DNA of 64,000 nt from contig NZ_MNPU01000008.1 of assembly GCF_001983165.1 (NCBI RefSeq), positions 1 to 64,000 on the forward strand, in the 5' to 3' direction. Source of the stretch: Pseudomonas gessardii. Its GTDB lineage: Bacteria; Pseudomonadota; Gammaproteobacteria; Pseudomonadales; Pseudomonadaceae. The notes beneath the pieces were generated by a model. That model saw nothing but the letters and a program-made list of their open reading frames with translations. It ran no database searches and was not told where the DNA came from. Made by a program: the position numbers and the translations under genes. This document shows, piece after piece, positions 45,545 through 54,864 of this stretch (positions are counted from its first letter, which is position 1; each line of letters starts with the position of its first letter).

Positions 45545-46783
45545 TTAGGTAGCAATCGGTGCCGAGCCGACATGCCAGATCAACACCTTGCTTACCCGGT
45601 TGTCCTCGGTCTCGAGGATTTCCAGGCGATAACGGCCGATCTTCAGGCACACCGCACAATCGGGAATGCTCTCCAGGGCTTCGGTCACCAGGCCGTTGAG
45701 GGTCTTGGGGCCGTCGCTGGGCAGGTGCCAGCCCAGGCACTTGTTCAGTTCGCGGATCGACACGGCGCCGTCAATCACATAGCGCCCCTCTGGCTGGGGC
45801 TGGATCAGCGGGTTGTCCAGGCTCTGTTCGCTCTCGAATTCGCCGACGATCTCTTCCAGGATATCTTCCAGGGTGACGATACCCAGCACTTCGCCGTATT
45901 CGTCCACCACCATGCCCAGGCGGCGCTGCTGCTTGTGGAAGTTCAGCAATTGCAGTTGCAGCGGCGTGCTTTCGGGGACGAAGTACGGCTCGTGGCAGGC
46001 CGCGAGCAGGGCGTCCTTGGTCAGGCTGGCGTCGGGCAGCAGGTGCTGGATCTGCCGAGTGTTGAGCACCGCCTCGACCTGGTTGATATCGCTGTGGAAT
46101 ACCGGCAGCCGCGTGCGCTGGGAGCTGCGCAGGTGTTCGATGATCTCCTCGATAGGGTCGTCGAGGTTGATGCCATCGACTTCGCTGCGCGGCACCAAGA
46201 TGTCATTGACGGTGATGTTGTCCAGGGCGTGGATGCCCGGCATGCCCGGCATAAGGTCGTCACGCTCGTCCGTTGCCTGCTGGTCGGGGTGGTCGGGCTG
46301 TGGCTCGTCGCTTTTCTTCACGACCCCGGACTTGCGCGCGAACGGGCGCAGCAACAGCAGGCTGAGGCCATTGAGCAACCAGGCCAGGGGATAGAGGATC
46401 TTCAGCGGCACTCCCAGCAGCGTATTGCCAAACCCCAGCACCGCTTGCGGATAGCGGGTGGCGAGGGTGCGCGGCAGGTAGTCGGCCAGCACCAGCAACA
46501 GCCCGCTGGAGACCAGCCAGCCTAGCCAGGGACCGTTTTCGGCCCAGGCATAGATGGCCAGCAGAGTGCACAGAATCACTACCACCGCGCGGCACAGGGT
46601 GTTGCACAGGATCAGGCTGTTGCGCGGGAAGTTGAGGCGGGCGGCGGCCTTGTCGCCCTGGCGTGTACCGGGGCGCAGGGCCAGCAAATGGTGCTGGGCC
46701 GCTTCGATGGCGGTAAACAGCGCCGACCACAACACTAGCAGCGCGACGACCGCGAGCATCGGCTCCAGGGGCAAATTGTCCAT
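45545..46783 (-). CDS. CNNM/CorC-type membrane protein with CBS pair
   Basis: 412-aa protein: N-terminal CNNM (DUF21) membrane domain (residues about 1-150), then a CBS pair (DILVPRSEVDGINL; VVDEYGEVLGIVTLEDILEE), then a CorC/HlyC C-terminal domain (VIDGAVSIRELNKCLGW). Proteins of this kind are linked to magnesium or cobalt efflux. It starts 12 bases after the CcsA-like gene, so the two probably form an operon. Confidence 0.92.
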   Translation of the reverse strand: MDNLPLEPMLAVVALLVLWSALFTAIEAAQHHLLALRPGTRQGDKAAARLNFPRNSLILCNTLCRAVVVILCTLLAIYAWAENGPWLGWLVSSGLLLVLADYLPRTLATRYPQAVLGFGNTLLGVPLKILYPLAWLLNGLSLLLLRPFARKSGVVKKSDEPQPDHPDQQATDERDDLMPGMPGIHALDNITVNDILVPRSEVDGINLDDPIEEIIEHLRSSQRTRLPVFHSDINQVEAVLNTRQIQHLLPDASLTKDALLAACHEPYFVPESTPLQLQLLNFHKQQRRLGMVVDEYGEVLGIVTLEDILEEIVGEFESEQSLDNPLIQPQPEGRYVIDGAVSIRELNKCLGWHLPSDGPKTLNGLVTEALESIPDCAVCLKIGRYRLEILETEDNRVSKVLIWHVGSAPIAT

Positions 46784-46795
46784 AATGGCTGCCCG

Positions 46796-47608
46796 TCAGA
46801 TATGCAGGATGAATTCGCGAACCAGCTTGCTGCCGAAATACGCCAGCATCAGCAGGCAGAAACCGGCCAGGGTCCAGCGGATTGCCTTGTGCCCACGCCA
46901 GCCCAGGCGATTGCGGCCCCACAGCAGTACGCTGAACACCACCCAGGCCAGGCAGGCCAGCAGGGTCTTGTGTACCAGGTGCTGGGCGAACAGGTTCTCG
47001 ACAAACAGCCAGCCGGAAATCAGCGACAGCGACAGCAGCGTCCAGCCGGCCCAGAGAAAGCCGAACAGCAGGCTTTCCATGGTCTGCAACGGCGGGAAGT
47101 TCTTGATCAGCCCGGAAGGGTGCTTGTGCTTGAGCTGGTGGTCCTGCAACAGCAGCAGCAACGCCTGGAACACGGCGATGGTAAACATGCCGTAGGCCAG
47201 GATCGACAACAGGATATGGGCGAGGATGCCCGGCTCCTCGTCGATCACCTGCACCGTGCCGGTGGGGGCGAATTGCGCCAGCAGGACTGTCAGCATCCCC
47301 AGGGGGAAGAGCAGCAACAGCAGGTTCTCCACCGGGATCCGTGCGCAGGCCAGCAGCGTCAAGGCAATGACTGCGGCGGCAATCAGGCTGGCGGCGCTGA
47401 AAAAGTCCAGGCCCAGGCCCACCGGGGTCATCAGGTGGGTGAACAGGCTGGCAGCGTGGGCCACCAGGGCGAGCACGCCGAGGCCGGCCAGCAGGCGTTT
47501 GTCCGCCCTGGTGCGCTGGGCCAGGCGGGTGCCCTGATAGAGGGTCGCAGCGGCATACAAGAGTGCGGCGGCGAGACTGGGTAGCAAACTGGGTGACAAA
47601 GGGAGCAT
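46796..47608 (-). CDS. CcsA/YpjD-like cytochrome c assembly-type membrane protein
   Basis: 270-aa inner-membrane protein with about eight segments. Features are LLFPLGMLTVLLAQFAPTG and the histidines of HILLSILAYG and HLVHKTLLACLAW, typical of the CcsA-type family encoded next to ffh in pseudomonads. Its actual role is not established. I start at ATG 47608 with agga upstream. It is divergent from ffh. Confidence 0.87.
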   Translation of the reverse strand: MLPLSPSLLPSLAAALLYAAATLYQGTRLAQRTRADKRLLAGLGVLALVAHAASLFTHLMTPVGLGLDFFSAASLIAAAVIALTLLACARIPVENLLLLLFPLGMLTVLLAQFAPTGTVQVIDEEPGILAHILLSILAYGMFTIAVFQALLLLLQDHQLKHKHPSGLIKNFPPLQTMESLLFGFLWAGWTLLSLSLISGWLFVENLFAQHLVHKTLLACLAWVVFSVLLWGRNRLGWRGHKAIRWTLAGFCLLMLAYFGSKLVREFILHI

Positions 47609-47712
47609 AAATCCTGTTAGGCAAGCCCGAAAGCCGATGAGTTTGGCACACACCTGCGTTCCACGAAAGACCACCGGGCCAGACAGCGGGTGTGCACGGC
47701 GGCAGTCTTCGC

Positions 47713-47718
47713 TATAAT
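47713..47718 (+). promoter_or_regulatory. Candidate -10 box for ffh
   Basis: A perfect TATAAT lies about 125 bases upstream of ffh, in the gap between ffh and the divergent CcsA-like gene. No convincing -35 box is seen. Confidence 0.4.
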
Positions 47719-47842
47719 CCGCGACCTGCCCACGCCGCAGGCTCGCCGAGCGCTGTTTTTAATAGCGATTTATCACAGCCTGGGCCGCCATTACCTCGGT
47801 CTACCGATGCACTTCGATGAATAGGGCCTGAAAGGATCGCGC

Positions 47843-49219
47843 ATGTTTGAAAACTTGACTGACCGTCTCTCGCAGACGCTGCGCCATGTCACCGGCAAGG
47901 CCAAGCTGACCGAGGACAATATTAAAGACACCCTGCGCGAAGTGCGCATGGCGTTGCTCGAAGCCGACGTTGCCTTGCCTGTGGTCAAGGATTTCGTCAA
48001 CTCGGTCAAGGAGCGTGCGGTTGGCACTGAAGTGTCCCGCAGCCTGACGCCGGGCCAGGCCTTTGTGAAGGTCGTGCAGGCCGAGCTCGAAAGCCTGATG
48101 GGCGCGGCCAACGAAGACCTGAACCTCAGCGCCGTGCCGCCGGCCGTGGTGCTGATGGCCGGTTTGCAGGGTGCGGGCAAGACCACCACCGCTGCCAAGC
48201 TGGCGCGCTTCCTTAAAGAGCGCAAGAAAAAGTCCGTGATGGTGGTGTCGGCCGACGTCTACCGTCCGGCCGCGATCAAGCAGCTGGAAATGCTCGCCGG
48301 TGAAGTGGGGGTGACCTTCTTTCCGTCCGACCTGAGCCAGAAGCCGGTCGACATCGCCAACGCAGCCATTAAAGAAGCCAAGCTCAAGTTTATCGACGTG
48401 GTGATCGTCGATACCGCCGGTCGCCTGCACATCGATGAAGAGATGATGGGCGAGATCAAGGCACTGCATGCCGCGATCAACCCGGTAGAGACCCTGTTCG
48501 TGGTCGACGCCATGACCGGCCAGGATGCGGCCAACACCGCCAAGGCCTTTGGTGATGCGCTGCCGTTGACCGGCGTGATCCTGACCAAGGTCGACGGCGA
48601 TGCCCGTGGCGGTGCCGCGTTGTCGGTGCGTGCCATTACCGGCAAGCCGATCAAGTTCATCGGCATGGGCGAGAAGACCGAAGCGCTCGAACCGTTCCAC
48701 CCTGAGCGGATCGCCTCGCGGATCCTCGGCATGGGCGACGTGCTCAGCCTGATCGAGCAGGCCGAGCAGACCCTCGACAAGGACAAGGCCGACAAACTGG
48801 CCAAGAAGCTGAAGAAGGGCAAGGGCTTCGACCTCGAAGACTTCCGCGATCAGTTGCAACAGATGAAGAACATGGGCGGCCTCGGCGGCCTGATGGACAA
48901 GCTGCCGAACATCGGCGGTGTGAACCTGGCGCAAATGGGTAATGCCCAGGGCGCGGCAGAGAAGCAGTTCAAGCAGATGGAAGCCATCATCAACTCCATG
49001 ACCCCGGCCGAGCGCCGCGACCCTGAGCTGATCAGCGGTTCGCGCAAACGTCGGATCGCCATGGGTTCCGGCACCCAGGTGCAGGACATCGGGCGCTTGA
49101 TCAAGCAGCACAAGCAAATGCAAAAGATGATGAAGAAATTCTCGGCCAAAGGCGGCATGGCCAAAATGATGCGCGGCATGGGTGGCATGATGCCCGGTCG
49201 TGGCATGCCGAAGATGTAA
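47843..49219 (+). CDS. ffh: Signal recognition particle protein Ffh
   Basis: 458-aa GTPase that, with 4.5S RNA, targets membrane proteins to FtsY and the translocon. N, G and M domains are complete: GLQGAGKTTTAAKLA (P-loop), VDTAGR, TKVDGDARGGAAL, and a methionine-rich C-terminus (GGMAKMMRGMGGMMPGRGMPKM, here described as the last about 22 residues). Confidence 0.98.
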   Translation: MFENLTDRLSQTLRHVTGKAKLTEDNIKDTLREVRMALLEADVALPVVKDFVNSVKERAVGTEVSRSLTPGQAFVKVVQAELESLMGAANEDLNLSAVPPAVVLMAGLQGAGKTTTAAKLARFLKERKKKSVMVVSADVYRPAAIKQLEMLAGEVGVTFFPSDLSQKPVDIANAAIKEAKLKFIDVVIVDTAGRLHIDEEMMGEIKALHAAINPVETLFVVDAMTGQDAANTAKAFGDALPLTGVILTKVDGDARGGAALSVRAITGKPIKFIGMGEKTEALEPFHPERIASRILGMGDVLSLIEQAEQTLDKDKADKLAKKLKKGKGFDLEDFRDQLQQMKNMGGLGGLMDKLPNIGGVNLAQMGNAQGAAEKQFKQMEAIINSMTPAERRDPELISGSRKRRIAMGSGTQVQDIGRLIKQHKQMQKMMKKFSAKGGMAKMMRGMGGMMPGRGMPKM

Positions 49220-49369
49220 AGAATTCGCGCAGGGGCTTGCTCTTGCGCAGACCCACAGGGATGTGGGATCTCCAGCAAACCCGCCGTTGGCGGGAGCTGA
49301 CTCGCCGTTTTAACCGACGGCTCTCTAGCAGATCTGAATGGCACGCGGTCAGGCGCCGGAAAAAGACAT
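49220..49369. other. Gap ffh-rpsP, upstream part
   Basis: No gene. Several short inverted repeats are present (for example cccacagggatgtggga and cccgccgttggcggg), but none is followed by a T-run, so the end of the ffh transcript is not obvious. Confidence 0.5.
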
Positions 49370-49397
49370 TTGCAAAAGTCGGGATATTCCTTAGAAT
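49370..49397 (+). promoter_or_regulatory. Promoter of the rpsP operon
   Basis: TTGCAA (49370-49375) and TAGAAT (49392-49397) are separated by 16 bases and lie about 70 bases upstream of rpsP. This is a good sigma-70 candidate, as expected for a ribosomal-protein operon. Confidence 0.7.
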
Positions 49398-49469
49398 ATG
49401 CGGCCTTTCGGGCACCCATGCCCGCTGTGCATTTAGATTTGCAGCACCGACTACAGGAACGATGTTCAC

Positions 49470-49721
49470 ATGCTAACAATCCGTCTTGCCCTTGGCGGCT
49501 CCAAAAAGCGCCCGTTTTACCACTTGACCGTAACCGACAGCCGCAACCCGCGTGACGGTTCGCACAAGGAACAGGTTGGTTTCTTCAACCCTGTTGCTCG
49601 TGGTCAAGAAGTTCGTCTGTCCGTGAACCAAGAGCGCGTAGCCTACTGGCTGAGCGTTGGTGCACAGCCATCCGAGCGTGTTGCCAAGTTGTTGAAGGAC
49701 TCGGCTAAGGCCGCAGCCTGA
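49470..49721 (+). CDS. rpsP: Ribosomal protein bS16
   Basis: 83-aa small-subunit protein ([19 protein letters not shown]). First gene of the rpsP-rimM-trmD-rplS operon; rimM follows five bases after its stop. Confidence 0.99.
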   Translation: MLTIRLALGGSKKRPFYHLTVTDSRNPRDGSHKEQVGFFNPVARGQEVRLSVNQERVAYWLSVGAQPSERVAKLLKDSAKAAA

Positions 49722-49726
49722 GCAAT

Positions 49727-50263
49727 ATGAACGCGACGCCAGCTGTTGCTGATGATTTGATCGTTATCGGCAAGATTTACTCTGTTCATGGCGTTCGCGG
49801 CGAAGTGAAGGTGTATTCCTTTACTGATCCGACTGAAAACCTGTTGCAGTACAAGACCTGGACGCTCAAGCGCGAAGGGAGTGTGAAACAGGTCGAGCTG
49901 GTCAGTGGACGCGGGAACGACAAGTTCCTGGTCGCAAAGCTCAAGGGTCTCGATGATCGTGAAGAAGCGCGTCTTCTGGCCGGTTATGAGATCTGCGTGC
50001 CGCGCAACCTGTTCCCTGAATTGACCGACGGCGAGTACTACTGGTACCAGCTGGAAGGTTTGAAGGTCATTGATCAACTCGGGCAATTGCTCGGGAAAAT
50101 CGATCATCTTCTGGAAACCGGCGCCAATGATGTAATGGTGGTCAAGCCTTGCGCTGGCAGCCTGGATGATCGCGAACGCCTGTTGCCCTATACCGAGCAA
50201 TGTGTGTTGGCCGTCGACCTGGCCGCGGGCGAGATGAAGGTGGAATGGGATGCGGACTTCTAA
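49727..50263 (+). CDS. rimM: 16S rRNA processing protein RimM
   Basis: 178-aa factor that assists maturation of the 30S head, with the N-terminal barrel ([21 protein letters not shown] split around residues 15-35) and a C-terminal PRC barrel ([11 protein letters not shown]). Partner of bS16 assembly. trmD begins two bases after its stop. Confidence 0.98.
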   Translation: MNATPAVADDLIVIGKIYSVHGVRGEVKVYSFTDPTENLLQYKTWTLKREGSVKQVELVSGRGNDKFLVAKLKGLDDREEARLLAGYEICVPRNLFPELTDGEYYWYQLEGLKVIDQLGQLLGKIDHLLETGANDVMVVKPCAGSLDDRERLLPYTEQCVLAVDLAAGEMKVEWDADF

Positions 50264-50265
50264 GC

Positions 50266-51018
50266 GTGGCTAATTTGCGCGTTGAAGTGATCAGTTTGTT
50301 TCCCGAGATGTTTTCCGCCATCAGCGAGTACGGCATCACCAGTCGGGCGGTGAAACAAGGGCTCTTGCAGCTTACTTGTTGGAACCCGCGAGACTACACG
50401 ACGGATCGACATCACACTGTGGACGATCGCCCATTTGGCGGTGGCCCGGGCATGGTGATGAAGATCAAGCCCCTGGAAGACGCCCTGGTTCAGGCCAAGG
50501 CAGCAGCCGGGGAGAAGGCGAAGGTCATTTACCTGTCCCCTCAAGGCCGCCAGCTTAATCAGTCGGCGGTACGCGGGTTGGCGAGTCAGGAAGCATTAAT
50601 CCTGATTGCCGGTCGCTATGAAGGCATTGACGAGCGTTTTATTGAAGCTCATGTCGATGAAGAGTGGTCGATTGGGGACTATGTCCTGTCTGGCGGTGAG
50701 CTGCCGGCGATGGTCCTGATAGATGCGGTTACACGACTGCTGCCTGGAGCTTTAGGGCATGCGGACTCCGCGGAGGAAGATTCCTTCACGGATGGTTTGC
50801 TGGATTGCCCGCACTACACCCGACCGGAGGTGTATGCGGATCAGCGTGTTCCCGACGTATTGCTAAGTGGCAATCACGCACACATCCGGCGTTGGCGTTT
50901 ACAGCAGTCCCTTGGTCGGACCTATGAACGACGCGCCGATCTTCTGGAAAGCCGCTCGCTTTCTGGAGAAGAGAAGAAGCTGCTCGAGGAATACATCCTC
51001 GCGCGGGACGATAGTTAA
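50266..51018 (+). CDS. trmD: tRNA (guanine-37-N1) methyltransferase
   Basis: 250-aa SPOUT methyltransferase that makes m1G37 in tRNA. The knot region ([28 protein letters not shown]) is intact. I start at the GTG at 50266 ([16 protein letters not shown]), two bases after rimM; the open frame upstream overlaps rimM. Confidence 0.98.
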   Translation: MANLRVEVISLFPEMFSAISEYGITSRAVKQGLLQLTCWNPRDYTTDRHHTVDDRPFGGGPGMVMKIKPLEDALVQAKAAAGEKAKVIYLSPQGRQLNQSAVRGLASQEALILIAGRYEGIDERFIEAHVDEEWSIGDYVLSGGELPAMVLIDAVTRLLPGALGHADSAEEDSFTDGLLDCPHYTRPEVYADQRVPDVLLSGNHAHIRRWRLQQSLGRTYERRADLLESRSLSGEEKKLLEEYILARDDS

Positions 51019-51063
51019 CAACGTATCGATGGTAGATCCGACGATTTACCTTAGGAGCACAGC

Positions 51064-51414
51064 ATGACTAACAAAATCATCCTTGCACTCGAAGCAGAGC
51101 AGATGACCAAAGAGATCCCTACCTTTGCCCCGGGCGACACCATTGTCGTTCAGGTGAAAGTGAAGGAAGGCGACCGTTCGCGTCTGCAAGCGTTCGAGGG
51201 CGTCGTAATCGCCAAGCGTAACCGTGGTGTGAACAGTGCTTTCACTGTTCGTAAAATCTCCAACGGTGTTGGCGTAGAGCGTACTTTCCAGACCTACAGC
51301 CCGCAAATCGACAGCATGGCCGTTAAGCGTCGCGGTGACGTACGTAAAGCCAAGCTGTACTACCTGCGTGACCTGTCCGGTAAAGCAGCTCGCATCAAGG
51401 AAAAACTGGCTTAA
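51064..51414 (+). CDS. rplS: Ribosomal protein bL19
   Basis: 116-aa large-subunit protein ([31 protein letters not shown]). Last gene of the operon, followed by an intrinsic terminator. Confidence 0.99.
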
Positions 51415-51433
51415 GTCCAGCTTCCCGATGCAG

Positions 51434-51461
51434 AAAAAAGCAGCCTACGGGCTGCTTTTTT
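51434..51461 (+). terminator. Intrinsic terminator after rplS
   Basis: Stem GCAGCC/GGCTGC with loop tacg, an A-run before and a T6 run after. Confidence 0.97.
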
Positions 51462-51507
51462 GTGCCTGAAATTTGCCCCTTGCCCGGAACCTGTTCATAA
51501 CCACCCG

Positions 51508-51560
51508 CCTCCCACAGTAGGCACGCATTTCCCTGTGGCAGCCGACTTGCCTGCGATAGG
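51508..51560. repeat. Degenerate REPIN upstream of xerD
   Basis: Remnant REP arms (cctcccacag and ctgtggcagccgacttgcct) face each other; the left arm is shortened and the right one mutated. Confidence 0.6.
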
Positions 51561-51596
51561 ATCTACCCGATACTACAGCCATCAGCCTGAGCCCCC

Positions 51597-52493
51597 ATGC
51601 CCGCCATTGACCACCCCCTGATCGACCGCTTCCTCGACGCACTCTGGCTGGAAAAGGGCCTGTCGGACAACACTCGCCAGTCCTACCGCAGCGACCTGGC
51701 CTTGTTCAATGGCTGGCTGCTGGAGAAAAACCTCGAACTGAGCCACGCCGGGCGCGAGTTGATCCTCGATCACCTGGCCTGGCGCCTTGAGCAGAATTAC
51801 AAGCCGCGCTCCACTGCGCGGTTCCTCTCGGGAGTGCGTGGGTTTTATCGTTATTTGTTGCGGGAAAAGCTGATTGCTGTCGATCCGACCCTGCAAGTCG
51901 ATATGCCGCAACTCGGCAGGCCCTTGCCCAAATCCCTGTCAGAAGCCGACGTCGAAGCCCTGCTGGCCGCGCCCGACCTGAGCGAAGCCATCGGCCAGCG
52001 CGACCGGGCCATGCTGGAGGTGTTGTATGCCTGCGGCCTGCGCGTGACCGAGCTGATCAGCCTGACCCTGGAACAGGTCAACCTGCGCCAGGGCGTGTTG
52101 CGGGTGATGGGCAAGGGCAGCAAGGAGCGCCTGGTGCCCATGGGCGAAGAGGCGATTGTGTGGGTCGAGCGCTATATGCGCGATGCCCGCGGCGAGCTGC
52201 TCGGCGGGCGTCCCAGTGACGTGCTGTTCCCCAGCCTGCGCGGCGAGCAGATGACCCGCCAGACTTTCTGGCATCGCATCAAGCACCACGCCAGGGTGGC
52301 CGGGATCGGCAAGTCGCTGTCCCCCCACACCTTGCGCCATGCATTTGCCACCCACTTGCTCAACCATGGTGCGGATTTACGCGTGGTGCAGATGTTGCTG
52401 GGCCACAGCGACCTGTCCACCACGCAGATTTATACCCATGTGGCGCGCGCCAGGTTGCAGGACCTGCATGCCAAACATCACCCAAGGGGCTGA
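51597..52493 (+). CDS. xerD: Site-specific tyrosine recombinase XerD
   Basis: 298-aa recombinase that resolves chromosome dimers at dif with XerC. A SAM-like N-terminal domain precedes the catalytic domain with the set Arg (CGLRVTELISL), His-x-x-Arg (HTLRHAFATHLL), His (LGHSDLSTTQ) and Tyr (IYTHV). Chromosomal gene, not an integron or phage integrase, judging from neighbours and length. Confidence 0.97.
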   Translation: MPAIDHPLIDRFLDALWLEKGLSDNTRQSYRSDLALFNGWLLEKNLELSHAGRELILDHLAWRLEQNYKPRSTARFLSGVRGFYRYLLREKLIAVDPTLQVDMPQLGRPLPKSLSEADVEALLAAPDLSEAIGQRDRAMLEVLYACGLRVTELISLTLEQVNLRQGVLRVMGKGSKERLVPMGEEAIVWVERYMRDARGELLGGRPSDVLFPSLRGEQMTRQTFWHRIKHHARVAGIGKSLSPHTLRHAFATHLLNHGADLRVVQMLLGHSDLSTTQIYTHVARARLQDLHAKHHPRG

Positions 52494-52634
52494 CAGGCCC
52501 CAATTTGGCTGCCAGCGTCTGCCCTGGCGCCCAATTGTGGTAGGCTTTGCCGGTTTGCAAAGGGGACGGTCCCACGCCGTGTTTCCAGACCGGCGCCCTG
52601 GCCTTCGTCCCTGCATCTGCCTTCAGGAGTTCCC

Positions 52635-53366
52635 ATGCGCTTGACCCAGATTTTTGCCGCCGCAGCCATTGCGTTGGTCTCAACCTTTGCCGTCGCCGAT
52701 GACGCCGCCGAGAAGACAATCCGTAAGAGCCTGGAAAGCCTCCAGCTCGAAACCCCGGTCGAAAGCATCAGCGCCAGCCCCATGGCCGGCCTGTATGAAG
52801 TCAAGCTCAAGGGCAGCCGCGTGCTGTACGCCAGCGCCGATGGCCAGTACATCGTCCAGGGCTACCTGTTCCAATTGAAAGACGGCAAGCCGGTCAACCT
52901 CACCGAGAAGGCCGAACGCCTGGGCGTGTCCAAGCTGATCAATGCCATTCCGGTTGCCGAAACCGTGGTGTACCCGGCCATTGGCGAGACCAAGACCCAC
53001 ATCACCGTGTTCACCGACACCACCTGCCCGTACTGCCACAAGCTGCACGCCGAAGTGCCCGAGCTGAACAAGATGGGCGTCGAAGTGCGCTACGTTGCGT
53101 TCCCGCGCCAGGGCCTGGGTTCGGCGGGCGACAAGCAGTTGCAAGCGGTGTGGTGCTCGGCTGACAAAAAGGGCGCCATGGACAAGATGGTCGACGGCAA
53201 GGACATCAAGGCTGCGGCCTGTGCCAACCCGGTGTCCAAGCAGTTCGCCCTGGGCCAGTCGATTGGCGTGAACGGTACGCCGGCCATCGTTTTGGCTGAC
53301 GGCCAGGTCATTCCGGGCTACCAGCCGGCTCCACAAATCGCCAAACTGGCGCTGGGTGCCAAATAA
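52635..53366 (+). CDS. dsbC: Thiol:disulfide interchange protein DsbC
   Basis: 243-aa periplasmic disulfide isomerase. Signal peptide (ends STFAVA), N-terminal dimerisation domain, then a thioredoxin fold with the active site CPYCHKLH and the cis-proline loop NGTPAIV. It follows xerD, as I recall from other pseudomonads. Confidence 0.97.
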   Translation: MRLTQIFAAAAIALVSTFAVADDAAEKTIRKSLESLQLETPVESISASPMAGLYEVKLKGSRVLYASADGQYIVQGYLFQLKDGKPVNLTEKAERLGVSKLINAIPVAETVVYPAIGETKTHITVFTDTTCPYCHKLHAEVPELNKMGVEVRYVAFPRQGLGSAGDKQLQAVWCSADKKGAMDKMVDGKDIKAAACANPVSKQFALGQSIGVNGTPAIVLADGQVIPGYQPAPQIAKLALGAK

Positions 53367-53371
53367 ACAGT

Positions 53372-53475
53372 ACCGTCGAGCCTTTGACGGTCAGACCCGC
53401 CGACCCGTTGGCGGGTCATTCATCGCGAGCCGCAGTTGTGCGGCTGTTTTTCACGGCCGACCTTGAGTCGGCCGT
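53372..53475 (+). promoter_or_regulatory. Four consecutive hairpins between dsbC and hom
   Basis: Perfect stems follow each other: ACCGTC/GACGGT (53372-53391), GACCCGCC/GGCGGGTC (53394-53417), AGCCGCA/TGCGGCT (53428-53445, followed by gTTTTT, a terminator shape) and ACGGCCGAC/GTCGGCCGT (53453-53475). The last ends seven bases before the hom ribosome-binding site. Confidence 0.85.
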
Positions 53476-53493
53476 TTCATGGGGAGTTCTTCA

Positions 53494-54798
53494 GTGAAAC
53501 CGGTCAAAGTAGGCATCTGTGGGTTAGGGACCGTCGGTGGCGGCACCTTGAACGTACTTCAGCGTAACGCTGAGGAAATTTCCCGCCGTGCAGGGCGTGG
53601 GATTGAAGTGGCACAAATTGCCATGCGTACGCCAAAGCCTCAGTACCAAACGACCGGTATTGCGATGACCAACGATGTCTTCGATGTGGCCACCAACCCT
53701 GAAATCGATATCGTCATCGAACTGGTCGGCGGCTACACCGTCGCCCGTGAATTGGTGCTGAAGGCCATCGAAAACGGCAAGCACGTGGTCACCGCCAACA
53801 AGGCGCTGATTGCCGTGCACGGCAACGAGATCTTCGCCAAGGCCCGCGAGAAGGGCGTGATCGTGGCGTTCGAGGCGGCGGTGGCCGGCGGTATCCCGGT
53901 GATCAAGGCGATCCGCGAAGGCCTGTCGGCCAACCGCATCAATTGGGTCGCGGGCATCATCAACGGCACCGGTAACTTCATCCTCACCGAAATGCGCGAG
54001 AAGGGCCGTACCTTTGAAGACGTGCTGGCCGAAGCCCAGGCCCTGGGTTACGCCGAAGCCGACCCGACCTTTGACGTGGAAGGCATCGACGCGGCGCACA
54101 AGCTGACCATCCTGGCCTCCATCGCCTTTGGGATCCCGCTGCAGTTCGACAAGGCCTACACCGAAGGCATCACCCAGCTGACCACCGCCGACGTGAACTA
54201 CGCCGAAGCCCTGGGCTACCGCATCAAGCACCTGGGCGTGGCGCGCAGCACCGCGGCCGGTATCGAATTGCGCGTGCACCCGACCCTGATCCCGGCCGAC
54301 CGCCTGATCGCCAACGTCAATGGCGTGATGAACGCGGTGATGGTCAATGGCGATGCGGCGGGCTCGACCCTGTTCTACGGCGCCGGCGCCGGCATGGAGC
54401 CAACCGCTTCGTCGGTGATCGCCGATCTGGTGGACGTGGTCCGCGCCATGACCAGCGACCCGGAAAACCGCGTGCCGCACCTGGCCTTCCAGCCGGATTC
54501 GCTGTCGGCGCACCCGATCCTGCCGATCGAAGCCTGCGAAAGCTCCTATTACCTGCGGATCCAGGCCAAGGATCACCCGGGCGTGTTGGCCCAGGTGGCC
54601 AGCATCCTGTCGGAGCGCGGTATCAATATTGAGTCGATCATGCAGAAGGAAGTCGAAGAACACGACGGCCTGGTGCCCATGATCCTGCTGACCCACCGTG
54701 TGCTGGAACAGCATATGAACGATGCCATTGCCGCGCTGGAAGCCTTGCAGGGCGTGGTTGGGCCGGTGGTGCGGATTCGCGTCGAACACCTGAACTAA
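53494..54798 (+). CDS. hom: Homoserine dehydrogenase
   Basis: 434-aa enzyme that reduces aspartate semialdehyde to homoserine for threonine and methionine. N-terminal NAD(P)-binding motif (VGICGLGTVGGG), catalytic region (AGIINGTGNFIL) and a C-terminal ACT domain (DHPGVLAQVASILSERGINI) that usually senses threonine. I start at GTG 53494, with ggggag seven bases upstream; the ATG at 53479 is inside that ribosome-binding site. Confidence 0.97.
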   Translation: MKPVKVGICGLGTVGGGTLNVLQRNAEEISRRAGRGIEVAQIAMRTPKPQYQTTGIAMTNDVFDVATNPEIDIVIELVGGYTVARELVLKAIENGKHVVTANKALIAVHGNEIFAKAREKGVIVAFEAAVAGGIPVIKAIREGLSANRINWVAGIINGTGNFILTEMREKGRTFEDVLAEAQALGYAEADPTFDVEGIDAAHKLTILASIAFGIPLQFDKAYTEGITQLTTADVNYAEALGYRIKHLGVARSTAAGIELRVHPTLIPADRLIANVNGVMNAVMVNGDAAGSTLFYGAGAGMEPTASSVIADLVDVVRAMTSDPENRVPHLAFQPDSLSAHPILPIEACESSYYLRIQAKDHPGVLAQVASILSERGINIESIMQKEVEEHDGLVPMILLTHRVLEQHMNDAIAALEALQGVVGPVVRIRVEHLN

Positions 54799-54812
54799 CG
54801 ATAGGTTGCAGA

Positions 54813-54833
54813 GGCCGCCGAGGTTCGGCGGCC
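54813..54833 (+). other. Hairpin between hom and thrC
   Basis: 8-bp stem GGCCGCCG/CGGCGGCC with a 5-base loop and no T-run. It lies in the 66-base gap inside the operon. Confidence 0.6.
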
Positions 54834-54864
54834 GCTGTTCAAGAATGTTGTAGAGGAGCCAGTC

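Noticed and set aside
51597..52493. Integrase of a mobile island
   Set aside because: The sequence and the dsbC-hom neighbourhood are those of chromosomal XerD; no attachment-site repeats were seen nearby.
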